Assembly: GCF_004025965.2 (NCBI RefSeq)
Contig: NZ_SAYU02000043.1
Coordinates: forward strand, 1 to 35,682
Length of the DNA: 35,682 nucleotides
Direction: 5' to 3'
DNA from: Phycicoccus flavus
Lineage (GTDB): Bacteria > Actinomycetota > Actinomycetes > Actinomycetales > Dermatophilaceae
This document shows, in pieces, positions 26,403-34,828 of the stretch. The notes beneath the pieces were generated by a model. That model ran no database searches, had not been told where the DNA came from, and worked only from the letters and a program-made list of their open reading frames with translations. Every line of letters begins with the position of its first letter. Position 1 is the first letter of the stretch. Position numbers and translations under genes: made by a program.

Positions 26403-27590
26403 GTGGGAGCGTTCTCGGCATCCCGCCTGCCCCGGGTCCGGGCGGTGCTGGCCCGGTTGGTGGACACCGGCACGGTGCCCGGTGCGGCGGCCGTGCTCGC
26501 CCGCCGGGGACGGGTGCACGTCGAGTCCGTCGGCCACCTGGCCCACGACGGTCCCGGGGCCGGGGCCGCGATGACCGCCGAGTCGGTCGTGCGGATCGCG
26601 TCCATGACCAAGCCGGTCGTCGCCGCCTGTGCGATGACGCTCGTCGAGGACGGCACCCTGCGCCTGGACGACCCCGTCGGCGACCTGCTCCCGGAGCTCG
26701 CCGAGCCGCGGGTCCTCGTCCGTCCCGACGGCCCCCTCGACGACACCGTGCCCGCGCACCGGCCCATCACCCTGCGCGACCTGCTGACGTTCACCCTCGG
26801 CACCGGCATGGTCCCGGCCGAGCCGGGGACGGTGCCGATCGCCGACGCGCTGGACGGGCTCGGCGAACCCGCCCTCGACGAGTGGGTGGCGCGGCTCGGC
26901 CGCCTCCCCCTCGTCCACCAGCCCGGCGAGCGCTGGATGTACGACACCGGAGCCGACGTCACCGGGGCGCTCGTCGCCCGGGCGACGGGCCGCACCTTCG
27001 GCGAGGCGCTGCGCGAGCGCGTGCTGGACCCCCTCGGCATGGCCGACACCGGCTTCAGCGTCCCCCCGGAGTCGCGGTCGCGGTTCGCCACGGCGTACGG
27101 GAGGGGCGAGGGCACGGACGGCCGCCCCGTCGTCGCCGACACGCCCGAGGACGGTGAGTGGAGCACGCCGCCGGCCTTCGAGGGCGGCGGGGGCGGGCTC
27201 GTGTCCACCGGCGCCGACTTCCTCGCCTTCGCCTCGGCCCTCCTGGCCGGCGGGACGCACGAGGGCACCCGCATCCTCTCCCGGCCCTCGGTGACGCTCA
27301 TGACGTCCGACCACCTCACCCCGGAGCAGAAGGCGGTGTCCGGCTTCTGGCCCGGCTACTTCGCCACGACGGGGTGGGGGTTCGGGACCGGGATCGTCAC
27401 CCGCCGCACCGAGATCGGCCCGTCGGTCGGCAGCTACGGGTGGAACGGCCTGTGGGGCACCGCCTGGTACACCGACCCCTCCGAGGACCTCGTCGCGGTC
27501 CTGCTGCTCCAGCGGGCACACCTCGGCAGCCCGGGCACGCCGCTGCGCCAGGACTTCTGGACCGCCGTCTACCAGGCGCTCGAGGACTGA
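26403..27590 (+). CDS. Beta-lactamase family serine hydrolase
   Basis: This 395-residue protein has the class C beta-lactamase/esterase fold. The SxxK motif is SMTK at residues 67-70 (nucleophile Ser 67, base Lys 70), and a YDT triad stands at 180-182 in place of YxN. GWGFGTGIVTRRTEIGPSVG lies near 324 and GWNGLWGTAWYTDPSEDLVA follows. Without a signal peptide it is probably cytoplasmic, more like EstB-type esterases or peptidases than a resistance enzyme. The GTG start follows a GGGGGTGG run. The gene converges on fbaA across a terminator. The substrate is unknown. Confidence 0.9.
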   Translation: MGAFSASRLPRVRAVLARLVDTGTVPGAAAVLARRGRVHVESVGHLAHDGPGAGAAMTAESVVRIASMTKPVVAACAMTLVEDGTLRLDDPVGDLLPELAEPRVLVRPDGPLDDTVPAHRPITLRDLLTFTLGTGMVPAEPGTVPIADALDGLGEPALDEWVARLGRLPLVHQPGERWMYDTGADVTGALVARATGRTFGEALRERVLDPLGMADTGFSVPPESRSRFATAYGRGEGTDGRPVVADTPEDGEWSTPPAFEGGGGGLVSTGADFLAFASALLAGGTHEGTRILSRPSVTLMTSDHLTPEQKAVSGFWPGYFATTGWGFGTGIVTRRTEIGPSVGSYGWNGLWGTAWYTDPSEDLVAVLLLQRAHLGSPGTPLRQDFWTAVYQALED

Positions 27591-27603
27591 GCCGCAACGC
27601 CGA

Positions 27604-27644
27604 CGGCCCCGGCGACCACCCGTGGCGGGCGGTGGCCGGGGCCG
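27604..27644. terminator. Terminator between serine hydrolase and fbaA
   Basis: CGGCCCCGG (27604-27612) pairs with CCGGGGCCG (27636-27644), and an inner ACCACC/GGTGG adds to the stem. It sits in the 70-bp gap between two converging genes. Confidence 0.8.
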
Positions 27645-27660
27645 GCGGGGAGGGCGTGGG

Positions 27661-28692
27661 TCAGGCGGGGTGGGTGCCCGCGGACCGCAGGTTCTCGCAG
27701 GCCTCGACGACGCGCTGCGCCATCGCGGCCTCGGCGACCTTGCCCCAGGCGCGCGGGTCGTACTGCTTCTTGTTGCCGACCTCGCCGTCGATCTTCAGGA
27801 CGCCCTCGTAGTTCGCCATCATGTAGCCGGCGACCGGCCGGGTGAAGGCGTACTGGGTGTCGGTGTCGACGTTCATCTTCACGACGCCGAAGTCGACCGC
27901 GTCCGAGATCTCCTGCGGCAGCGAGCCGGACCCGCCGTGGAAGACGAGGTGGAACGGCTTGGCGTCCGCGTCGAGGCCGAGCTCCTTCGCCGCGGCCTCC
28001 TGGGCGGCCTTGAGGACCTCGGGACGCAGCTTGACGTTGCCCGGCTTGTAGACGCCGTGCACGTTGCCGAAGGTCAGGGCCGTCATGTAGTAGCCCTTCT
28101 CCCCGCCGCCGAGCGCGCGCACCGTGGCGACGGCGTCCTCGGGCGTGGAGTACAGCTTCTCGTTGATCTCGTTCTCGACGCCGTCCTCCTCGCCGCCGAC
28201 GACGCCGACCTCGATCTCGAGGATGACCTTGGCCGCGGCGCACTGGGCCAGCAGCTCCTCGGCGATCTGCAGGTTCTCGTCCAGCGGCACCGCGGAGCCG
28301 TCCCACATGTGCGACTGGAAGATCGGCAGGCCGCCGGCCTTGACCCGCTCGGCGCTCGCGGCGAGCAGCGGCCGGACGAAGGAGTCGAGCTTGTCCTGCG
28401 GGCAGTGGTCGGTGTGCAGGGCGATGTTCACCGGGTAGTTCTTGGCGACCTCCTCCGCGTAGGCGGCGAGCGCCTTGGCGCCGGTGACCATGTCCTTGAC
28501 GGTCGAGCCGGAGGCGTACTCCCCGCCGCCGGTCGAGACCTGGATGATGCCGTCGGAGCCGGCCTCCGCGAAGCCGCGGATCGCGGCCGTGACGGTCTGG
28601 CTCGACGTGATGTTGATGGCCGGGTAGGCGAACGAGCCGTTCTTGGCCCGGTCGAGCATGTCGGCGTAGACCTCGGGCGTTGCGATGGGCAC
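27661..28692 (-). CDS. fbaA: Class II fructose-bisphosphate aldolase
   Basis: This zinc-dependent aldolase splits or forms fructose 1,6-bisphosphate in glycolysis and gluconeogenesis. The 343-residue protein shows IALHTDHCPQDKLDSFVRPL at residues 90-109, with the catalytic Asp 95 and zinc-binding His 96. It also has EIEVGVVGGEEDGVENEINE near 172, TFGNVHGVYKPGNVKLRP near 219, FHLVFHGGSGSLPQEI near 257 (a zinc His and the phosphate site), and VVKMNVDTDTQYAFTRPV near 281. The GTG at 28692 has GAGGAG about 6 bases upstream. All active-site motifs are present. It stands alone between terminators. Confidence 0.97.
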   Translation of the reverse strand: MPIATPEVYADMLDRAKNGSFAYPAINITSSQTVTAAIRGFAEAGSDGIIQVSTGGGEYASGSTVKDMVTGAKALAAYAEEVAKNYPVNIALHTDHCPQDKLDSFVRPLLAASAERVKAGGLPIFQSHMWDGSAVPLDENLQIAEELLAQCAAAKVILEIEVGVVGGEEDGVENEINEKLYSTPEDAVATVRALGGGEKGYYMTALTFGNVHGVYKPGNVKLRPEVLKAAQEAAAKELGLDADAKPFHLVFHGGSGSLPQEISDAVDFGVVKMNVDTDTQYAFTRPVAGYMMANYEGVLKIDGEVGNKKQYDPRAWGKVAEAAMAQRVVEACENLRSAGTHPA

Positions 28693-28785
28693 GATGTTCT
28701 CCTCGTGACGTGGATGTGCCGTACGTCACCGATCCTTCCACGGTTGCTCGGGCGGGCGGGTGGCGCGTCCGACCCGTGGTGCGGC

Positions 28786-29445
28786 TCAGGGGGAGGCCGG
28801 GCCGGCCGCGAGGTCCGGGCCTCCCGCCGGCTCGCCGCAGAACACCACCCCCCAGGCGCTGCACCCGACGCGAGTGCGGGTGGCACCGACCTCGGTGGTG
28901 ACGAGCACCCAGTGCGACGAGGCGTCCAGGGTGCTCGGGCGCTCGCCGTCGAGGACCCGCGTCCACCCGGGCCGGCCGGGGCTGTCGACGACCCGGGGGC
29001 ACCCGCCCTTCCACGGGTCCTCGGCGGTGAGACCGTCGGCCGTACCGCGGTGGACCGACACCCAGCCGCGGGCCGGGTCGATGTCGACCGGCGTCCCCTC
29101 GCCGGTGCAGCCGGCGGCCGGTCCGTCGGTGACGGGGACGAGGGCGTAGGCGTGCACGACGCACACCTGCTCGTAGTCCTGGACGACCCAGCCGGCGTCG
29201 ATGCTGTCGTCCGTGCAGGTCAGCTCCTGCCAGCGGTGCCGCGGCGGGCCGACCTCCAGGGCGCCGACGACCCGGCCGGTGACCTCGGTCGCGGTGTCCC
29301 TGGCTGCGGGAAGGGCCGCGACGAGCTCGGCCCGGGCGTCGTCACGGGCCTGGCCGATCTGGACGGTGCGGACCAGCCCGTGCCCGACGTAGAGGACGAG
29401 GGGGACGACGACGAGGACGGTGAGGACACGCAGGACCCATCTCAT
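28786..29445 (-). CDS. Membrane-anchored or exported hypothetical protein
   Basis: I do not recognise this 219-residue protein. One hydrophobic N-terminal segment (WVLRVLTVLVVVPLVLYVGH) should anchor it or serve as a signal. The outside part has about seven cysteines (for example LTCTDDS, EQVCVVH, AAGCTG, KGGCPRVV, VGCSAWGVVFCG), suggesting disulfide bonds. Its ATG at 29445 is about 11 bases after GGAGG. It diverges from the acyltransferase gene across 86 bp. Coding is supported by length, composition and the clear membrane segment. Confidence 0.75.
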   Translation of the reverse strand: MRWVLRVLTVLVVVPLVLYVGHGLVRTVQIGQARDDARAELVAALPAARDTATEVTGRVVGALEVGPPRHRWQELTCTDDSIDAGWVVQDYEQVCVVHAYALVPVTDGPAAGCTGEGTPVDIDPARGWVSVHRGTADGLTAEDPWKGGCPRVVDSPGRPGWTRVLDGERPSTLDASSHWVLVTTEVGATRTRVGCSAWGVVFCGEPAGGPDLAAGPASP

Positions 29446-29531
29446 GACGGACCACCCTCCCGGCCGACCGGGGTCGCGGCATCGGTACCGCTACTCAGGC
29501 GAGGAGGCACCGGCGTCGGGATCCTCGGTGC

Positions 29532-30827
29532 ATGCAGACGCTCTCGCCCGCGGCCGTCGCCGCCGCGACCCCGGCCACCCGCAACCGCGTCGTCGACCTC
29601 CTACGGGTCGCCGCGCTCACCGTCGTCGTCCTCGGGCACTGGCTCATAGCCGCGCTCGTCGTGCGCGAGGACGGCACGCTCGACGCCGGCGCGGTCCTGG
29701 ACCGGGCGTCGTGGACGCATCCCATGACGTGGGTCTTCCAGGTCATGCCGGTCTTCTTCGTCGTCGGCGGCTACGCCAACGGGCTGTCCTGGCGGGGGGC
29801 GCGGGAGCGCGGGTCGGCGTGGCCGGCCTGGCTGCGGACCCGTCTGCGCCGCCTGCTCGTGCCCGTCGTCCCGCTGCTGCTGTTCTGGGTCGGCCTGGTC
29901 GTCGTCGCCTCGGCCCTCGGGACCGACCACCGATCGCTACGACTGGCCTCGCAGGTGGCGCTCGTCCCCACCTGGTTCCTCGCGGCCTACGTCGTCGTCT
30001 GCGCCCTGGCGCCACTGACGCTGCGGCTGTGGAAGCGGTACGGGTGGGGCAGCGTCGTCGGGGGTCTCGCGCTCGGCGGGGTCGTCGACCTCGTGAGCCT
30101 CACCGTCGGGCCGTGGTGGGTCGGGTTCGCGAACTACGTCGTCGTGTGGGGCGCGGTCCACCAGCTCGGCTACGCGTGGCTCGACGGGCGCCTCGGCGGG
30201 ACGCGCCGCCGGCTCGGGGTCGCCGCGCTCGGCGCCTCCGGGCTCGTCGCCCTCGTCGCGCTCGGGCCCTACCCGGTCTCGATGATCGGGCTCGACGGCG
30301 CGGCGGTGAACAACTCGTACCCGACCCGGGTGACCCTCGGGTTCCTGGGACTGCTCCAGGCCGGTCTCGTCCTCGCCGCCGAGCCGCTGCTCCAGCACTG
30401 GATGCGCCGGGCCCGGGCCTGGACGGTCGTCGTCGTCCTCGGCCGCCGGATGATGTCGGTCTACCTGTGGCACCTCACCGTCATGTGCCTCGTCGTCGGC
30501 GGGTCGCTCCTGCTCGGCGGGTTCGGGCTGCACGCCGAGCCGCTGTCGTCGGGGTGGTGGTCGACCCGGCCGCTGTGGTGGCTCGCCCTCGGCCTGCTCA
30601 CCGCGGGGGTGGTCGCGCTCGTCGGGCGGTTCGAGGACGTGCGGCGCGTGACCGGACGCATCCGGCCGTGGCGCCCGGTGCTGGCCGCGGTCCTCGCCTG
30701 CGGCGGGCTCGGCGTCATGGCCGCCCGTGGCCTCGTCGGTCCCGAGGGACTCACCTGGTGGTGGGCACTGCTCCCGGTCCTCGGCAGCGCGGCGCTGGCC
30801 ACTCCCGCGACCCGTGGGGCACGATGA
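29532..30827 (+). CDS. Acyltransferase-3 family membrane protein
   Basis: This 431-residue protein has about ten to eleven membrane segments and the acyltransferase-3 start RVVDLLRVAALTVVVLGHWL, where the Arg and the membrane-border His (residue 36) are the usual functional residues. FQVMPVFFVVGGYANGLSWR near 73 and the late RRMMSVYLWHLTVMC near 308 also fit. The family O-acylates sugars, peptidoglycan or lipids on the outer face. The acceptor here is unknown. The hydrolase gene begins 4 bp after its stop, so the two are probably co-transcribed. Confidence 0.9.
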   Translation: MQTLSPAAVAAATPATRNRVVDLLRVAALTVVVLGHWLIAALVVREDGTLDAGAVLDRASWTHPMTWVFQVMPVFFVVGGYANGLSWRGARERGSAWPAWLRTRLRRLLVPVVPLLLFWVGLVVVASALGTDHRSLRLASQVALVPTWFLAAYVVVCALAPLTLRLWKRYGWGSVVGGLALGGVVDLVSLTVGPWWVGFANYVVVWGAVHQLGYAWLDGRLGGTRRRLGVAALGASGLVALVALGPYPVSMIGLDGAAVNNSYPTRVTLGFLGLLQAGLVLAAEPLLQHWMRRARAWTVVVVLGRRMMSVYLWHLTVMCLVVGGSLLLGGFGLHAEPLSSGWWSTRPLWWLALGLLTAGVVALVGRFEDVRRVTGRIRPWRPVLAAVLACGGLGVMAARGLVGPEGLTWWWALLPVLGSAALATPATRGAR

Positions 30828-30831
30828 GGCG

Positions 30832-31677
30832 GTGCCCACCGTCGAGCTCCCGGCCGGCCCGCTCCAGTACGGCGACACCGGTGGCGAGGGACCTGTCCTC
30901 GTCCTCTGTCACGGGGTGCCGATGGACGGACGGTGCTGGCGCCGTGTCGTCCCCCTCCTCCCGGGGTTCCGGGTCCTCACCCCGACCCTCCCCCTCGGGG
31001 GCCACCGCCTCCCGATGCGCCAGGACGCCGAGCTGGGGCAGGCGGGGGTGGCGACGGTGCTCGCCGACTTCATCGACGCCCTCGGGCTCGAGGACGTCAC
31101 CCTCGTCCTCAACGACTGGGGCGGCGGACAGCTGATCATCAACGCCGGCCGGACCGAGCGGGTCGGCCGGCTCGTCCTCGCCACGTGCGAGGCGTTCGAC
31201 AACTTCCCTCCCGCGGCGGCCCGGCCGATGGTCCTGCTCGCCCGGTCACGACTCGCGTGGTGGCTGTTCCTCCAGACCATGCGCCTCGGGGCGGTGCGCC
31301 GGATGCGGTCCGGGTACGGGGGCATCTCGGTGGCGGGCGACATCGACGACCTCGTGCGTGACTGGTTCGGGCCGGCACTCGGCGACCGGCGGGTCCGGCG
31401 CGACTTCGCCCGCTTCGTCCAGGGGTCGCCACCGCCGGCCGAGATGCTGCGGCTGTCCGACCAGTGGCGACGGTTCGACCGTCCGGTTCTCGTCCTCTGG
31501 GGTGCGGACGACCGGCTCATGCCTCCCGAGCACGCTCAGCGACTCGTCGACCACTACCCGGACGCGCGGCTCGTCGTCCTCGAGCGCTGCTCCACCCTGG
31601 TCGGCGAGGACCGCCCCGAGGAGGTCGCCCGGCTGCTGACCGAGTTCGCCACGCGGGACGTCGTCTCAGCCTCGTAG
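30832..31677 (+). CDS. Alpha/beta hydrolase, Asp-nucleophile type, unusual histidine site
   Basis: This 281-residue alpha/beta hydrolase has the oxyanion motif LVLCHGVPMDG near 24-33 and the nucleophile elbow LVLNDWGGGQ with Asp 95, as in haloalkane dehalogenases and epoxide hydrolases rather than GxSxG esterases. The acid may be in LVLWGADDRLMPP. Where the catalytic His usually sits (GHxxxxExP), it reads CSTLVGEDRPEEV without His. It may be catalytically altered, or may use another residue. The GTG at 30832 follows the acyltransferase stop by 4 bp. Its 3' end overlaps the converging sigma factor gene by 12 bp. Confidence 0.88.
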   Translation: MPTVELPAGPLQYGDTGGEGPVLVLCHGVPMDGRCWRRVVPLLPGFRVLTPTLPLGGHRLPMRQDAELGQAGVATVLADFIDALGLEDVTLVLNDWGGGQLIINAGRTERVGRLVLATCEAFDNFPPAAARPMVLLARSRLAWWLFLQTMRLGAVRRMRSGYGGISVAGDIDDLVRDWFGPALGDRRVRRDFARFVQGSPPPAEMLRLSDQWRRFDRPVLVLWGADDRLMPPEHAQRLVDHYPDARLVVLERCSTLVGEDRPEEVARLLTEFATRDVVSAS

Positions 31678-32907
31678 GGAGTCGCGGCGGGCGGTGAGGT
31701 GGGACCGCTCCACCTCGTTGCCGCAGCGCGCGATGGCCAGGGTCAGGGCCTCGGCCGCCGCGACGTGGTCGCCCCGCCGCGCCAGCAGCTCGCCGCGGAC
31801 GGCGGGCAGCCGGTGGCTCGACGGCAGCGCGTCGTCCAGTCCCTCGAGCGCGGCGAGACCGGCGTCCGGGCCGTCCCGCTCGGCGAGCGCCACGGCGGCC
31901 GCGAGCCGGGCGGCGGGCGAGGCGTCGAGCCGCACGAGCCGGTCGTAGGCGGTGCAGACCAGCGCCCAGTCCGTGTCGGCGGCGGTCGGGGCGAGGGCGT
32001 GCGCGGCCGCGACGACGGCCTGGAGGCGGTAGGACTCGGTGAGCGGGTCGGGGTCGGGCGGCAGGCCGTCCAGCAGGGCCAGCGCCTCGTCGACCTCGTC
32101 GCGGTGCCAGCGCGCGCGGTCCTGGTCGGCGAGCAGGACGAGCTCGCCGGCCGGCCCCACCCGCGCGTCCCGCCGCGAGTGATGGAGCAGGACGAGGGCC
32201 AGCAGGGCGCGCAGCACCGTCGCCTCGGGCCGGAGCGCGCGGGTCACCCGCACGAGCCGGACGGCCTCGCCGGCGAGGTCGGCGCGCAGCAGGTCCGGTC
32301 CGGAGCCCGGCGCGTAGCCGGCGGTGAAGGCGAGGTAGGCGGTGCGGGCGACGGTGCGCAGGCGGCCGGGCAGGTCCTCGGACCCGGGTACGCCGTAGGG
32401 GATCCCGGCGGCGACGATCTTCTTCTTGCCCCGGGTGAGCCGGGCCGCCATCGTCGCCTCGCCGACGAGGAAGAGGCGGGCGATGTCGGCGGTGGAGACG
32501 CCGACGACGAGGCGCAGGGCCAGGGCGCTCGCGACGTCGGGGGCCAGGGCGGGGTGGCAGCACAGGAGGACCAGGCGCAGGGTGTCGTCCTCGACGAGAC
32601 CGCCGGGGTCGGCCATCGCCGGTCCCGGCCCGCGGCGCTCGGCGTCGACGACGAGCAGCGGCTCGGTGCGCTGGGCCATCGCCTCGGCCCGCAGCCGGTC
32701 GAGGACGCGGCGCCGGGCCGCGGTGTGCAGCCAGGCCGCGGGCGAGTCGGGGACGCCGTCGGCCGGCCACCGGCGGGCGGCCGACTCGACGGCGTCGCCG
32801 AGCGCGTCCTCGACGAGGTCGAGGCGGCGGAAGCGGCCGAGGAGGAGGGCGACGAGGCGTCCCCACTCCTCGCGCACGACCGCCGCCAGCGCCTCGTCCG
32901 GGCTCAC
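31666..32907 (-). CDS. ECF42-like RNA polymerase sigma factor with C-terminal extension
   Basis: This 413-residue sigma factor has region 2 with FRRLDLVEDALGDAVESAAR near residue 28 and SPAAWLHTAARRRVLDRLRA near 58. Region 4 has LALRLVVGVSTADIARLFLV, then GEATMAARLTRGKKKI, near 130-165. A long helical TPR/DUF6596-like C-terminal extension (about 190-413) contains AYLAFTAGYAPGSGPDLL. ECF42 sigma factors have this build and are linked to DGPF (YCII-related) proteins, two of which are encoded just upstream. There is no anti-sigma factor gene, and in this group the extension is thought to control activity. The GTG start overlaps the upstream stop (GTGA). The signal is unknown. Confidence 0.93.
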   Translation of the reverse strand: MSPDEALAAVVREEWGRLVALLLGRFRRLDLVEDALGDAVESAARRWPADGVPDSPAAWLHTAARRRVLDRLRAEAMAQRTEPLLVVDAERRGPGPAMADPGGLVEDDTLRLVLLCCHPALAPDVASALALRLVVGVSTADIARLFLVGEATMAARLTRGKKKIVAAGIPYGVPGSEDLPGRLRTVARTAYLAFTAGYAPGSGPDLLRADLAGEAVRLVRVTRALRPEATVLRALLALVLLHHSRRDARVGPAGELVLLADQDRARWHRDEVDEALALLDGLPPDPDPLTESYRLQAVVAAAHALAPTAADTDWALVCTAYDRLVRLDASPAARLAAAVALAERDGPDAGLAALEGLDDALPSSHRLPAVRGELLARRGDHVAAAEALTLAIARCGNEVERSHLTARRDSLRG

Positions 32908-33269
32908 GCCTGCTCGTACCCCTCGATCCGCATCACCGGCCGGATCTCGACCGTGTACGCGCTCGGCAGGAGGCGTGCGGCGGCGATGGCCGTGTCGAGG
33001 TCGGGCAGCTCGACGTCGTAGTAGCCGCCGATCTGCTCGGCGGTCTCGGCGAACGGCCCGTCGGTGACGGTCCGCTCGGCGCCGACGCCCTTGCCGACGG
33101 TGGTCGCGACGTCGGCGTCGCACAGGGCGCCGCTCGCCAGTCGCCGGCCGTGCTCGGCGACGTGGGCCTCGAAGGCGTGGTGGGCGTCGAAGTACTCCTG
33201 GCGCTCCTCCTCGTTCGCCTGCTCCCATGCCTCGGGCTCGTAGGCGATCAGCACGACGTAGCGCTTCAC
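32904..33269 (-). CDS. DGPF/YCII-related protein (second)
   Basis: This 121-residue ferredoxin-like protein of the YCII/DGPF family begins VKRYVVLIAYEPEAWEQANE and carries the signature VTDGPFAETAEQIGGYY near residues 71-87, with the literal DGPF motif. Such proteins accompany ECF42-type sigma factors. Their biochemical role is not established, although the YciI relatives are small hydrolase- or dehalogenase-like enzymes. Both ends overlap neighbours as GTGA, so three proteins are made from one coupled message. The GTG at 33269 is chosen for that reason. Confidence 0.92.
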   Translation of the reverse strand: MKRYVVLIAYEPEAWEQANEEERQEYFDAHHAFEAHVAEHGRRLASGALCDADVATTVGKGVGAERTVTDGPFAETAEQIGGYYDVELPDLDTAIAAARLLPSAYTVEIRPVMRIEGYEQA

Positions 33270-33628
33270 GACTCCCGGTCCTCGGGCTGCACGGTGCGGC
33301 GGACCTCGACGGTGTCGCCGACGGCCGCGATGATGCGGCAGCAGTCGAGCAGGTCCTCGAGGTCCTCGGACTCCACCTGGTAGAAGCCGCCGACCTGCTC
33401 GGTGGTCTCGGCGAACGGGCCCTCGGTGACGGCGCCGCCGCCGGCCGGGACGCGCCGCGCCTCGCTCGTGGCGTGCAGCTCGGCCCCGCCGGTGATCGTG
33501 TGCCCGCGGCGCCCGAGCTCCTCGCCGAAGCGGGTGTACTCGGCGTAGCCCGCGGCCCGCTGCTCGGCGTCCATCGTGGTCCACCAGCGGTCGGCGTCGC
33601 CGACGATGAGGACGACGTACTCGGTCAT
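33266..33628 (-). CDS. DGPF/YCII-related protein (first)
   Basis: This 120-residue DGPF-family protein begins MTEYVVLIVGDADRWWTTMD and carries VTEGPFAETTEQVGGFYQVE near residue 67, with EGPF in place of DGPF. It is the first gene of the sigma factor operon. The ATG at 33628 has GAGGAG 7 bases upstream, and a predicted ECF-type promoter lies about 50 bp further. It is clearly a diverged paralogue of the following gene, so the two may form a heteromer. That is inference. Confidence 0.92.
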   Translation of the reverse strand: MTEYVVLIVGDADRWWTTMDAEQRAAGYAEYTRFGEELGRRGHTITGGAELHATSEARRVPAGGGAVTEGPFAETTEQVGGFYQVESEDLEDLLDCCRIIAAVGDTVEVRRTVQPEDRES

Positions 33629-33677
33629 CTCGTGCTCCTCGCTGTCCGGGCCGCGCGGCGCGCGACCTCACCCCGAT

Positions 33678-33704
33678 GACGCGCGACGGGGGCCGTTCTC
33701 GACA
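33678..33704 (-). promoter_or_regulatory. Predicted ECF-type promoter of the DGPF-sigma operon
   Basis: On the minus strand TGTCGA (33704-33699) is followed after 17 bp by CGTC (33681-33678), predicting a start near 33670 and a leader of about 42 bases. A TGTC-type -35 with a CGTC -10 is the form used by related ECF groups such as ECF41. TGTCGA is the -35 I recall for ECF42, from memory and unchecked. This suggests the sigma factor drives its own operon. Confidence 0.7.
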
Positions 33705-33738
33705 GGTCTACCGGACATCGTCCGCCGGGGAGGGGGGA

Positions 33739-34800
33739 TCAGGCGGCGAGGGCGTCGGCGAGGAGGCGCAGGGTGGCCTCGCGGGCCGGGGAGCGGTCCG
33801 TCGGGGTGCCCGCGGTCGCGCCCGCGACGGGGCTGACCATCACCTCGTCCACCCCGAAGGTCGACGCGAGGTCGCGGATCCTCCCGGCCGCCTGCTGCGG
33901 GTCGCCGACGACCCAGCGCGCGGCCATGTCGTCGACGAGCGGCTGGTGCGCTGCGGCGACGGGAGCGGCCTCGGCGTCCTCGACGAGCGCCTGCGGCAGC
34001 AGCGGCTGCCCGGTGCGCAGCGCCACCATGGAACGGACCATGGGCTGGACCAGCCGCTGCGCCTCCTCCTCGGTGTCGGCGACGACAACGTTGACGGTGA
34101 GGAAGGTCCGCGGCTCGGGGTGCTCCGCCGACGGCTGGTACCCCTCGCGGTAGAGGGCGAGCGCCTCGGCGGTGCCGCGGCCGGAGAAGTGGTGCGCGAA
34201 CACGTACGGCAGCCCGCGCGACGCCGCGAGCCGGGCCGAGAAGTCGGAGGAGCCGAGCAGCCACACCGTCGGGACGGACGCCGCCTGCGGGGTGGCGCGC
34301 AGCACGTGCTGGCCGGTCGTCAGCTGCACCCCGACGCCGTCGGGCGACATCATCGCCAGGACGGTGTCGACGTGCTCCGGGAAGCGCTCGGCGGCGTCGG
34401 CCTCGACCCCGCCGCCGCCGTGCCGCAGCGCCCACGCGGTGACCGGGTCGGTGCCCGGCGCCCGGCCGAGACCGAGGTCGACGCGGCCGGGGAAGGCGGC
34501 CTCGAGCAGGGCGAACTGCTCGGCGACGACGAGCGGCGCGTGGTTGGGGAGCATGACGCCGCCGGAGCCGACCCGGATCCGCTCGGTCGCCGCCGCGATC
34601 ATCGCCGCGATGACCGGCGGGTTCGTCGACGCGATGCTCGGCATGTTGTGGTGCTCGGCCAGCCAGTACCGCCGGTACCCGTGATCGTCGGCGACCTGCG
34701 CGAGGGCGCGGGTGGCGGCCAGCGCCTCGGTGGTGCCCTGGTCCGCGCGGACGGGGACGAGGTCGAGGACGGAGAGGGCGGGGGCGGCGGGGGTGCTCAC
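33739..34800 (-). CDS. LLM class flavin-dependent oxidoreductase
   Basis: This 353-residue luciferase-like monooxygenase is of the alkanal monooxygenase-like group. It shows SVLDLVPVRADQGTTEALAA at the start, YRRYWLAEHHNMPSIASTNP near 42, VGSGGVMLPNHAPLVVAEQF near 77, and PGRVDLGLGRAPGTDPVTAW near 104. It should bind FMN in a TIM barrel; the substrate is unknown. The GTG at 34800 starts the conserved region. It lies downstream of the methyltransferase gene on the same strand, with a 28-bp gap, so the two may be co-transcribed. Confidence 0.92.
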   Translation of the reverse strand: MSTPAAPALSVLDLVPVRADQGTTEALAATRALAQVADDHGYRRYWLAEHHNMPSIASTNPPVIAAMIAAATERIRVGSGGVMLPNHAPLVVAEQFALLEAAFPGRVDLGLGRAPGTDPVTAWALRHGGGGVEADAAERFPEHVDTVLAMMSPDGVGVQLTTGQHVLRATPQAASVPTVWLLGSSDFSARLAASRGLPYVFAHHFSGRGTAEALALYREGYQPSAEHPEPRTFLTVNVVVADTEEEAQRLVQPMVRSMVALRTGQPLLPQALVEDAEAAPVAAAHQPLVDDMAARWVVGDPQQAAGRIRDLASTFGVDEVMVSPVAGATAGTPTDRSPAREATLRLLADALAA

Positions 34801-34828
34801 CCCAGGGCCAGCGGAGATCCCGCTCCCC

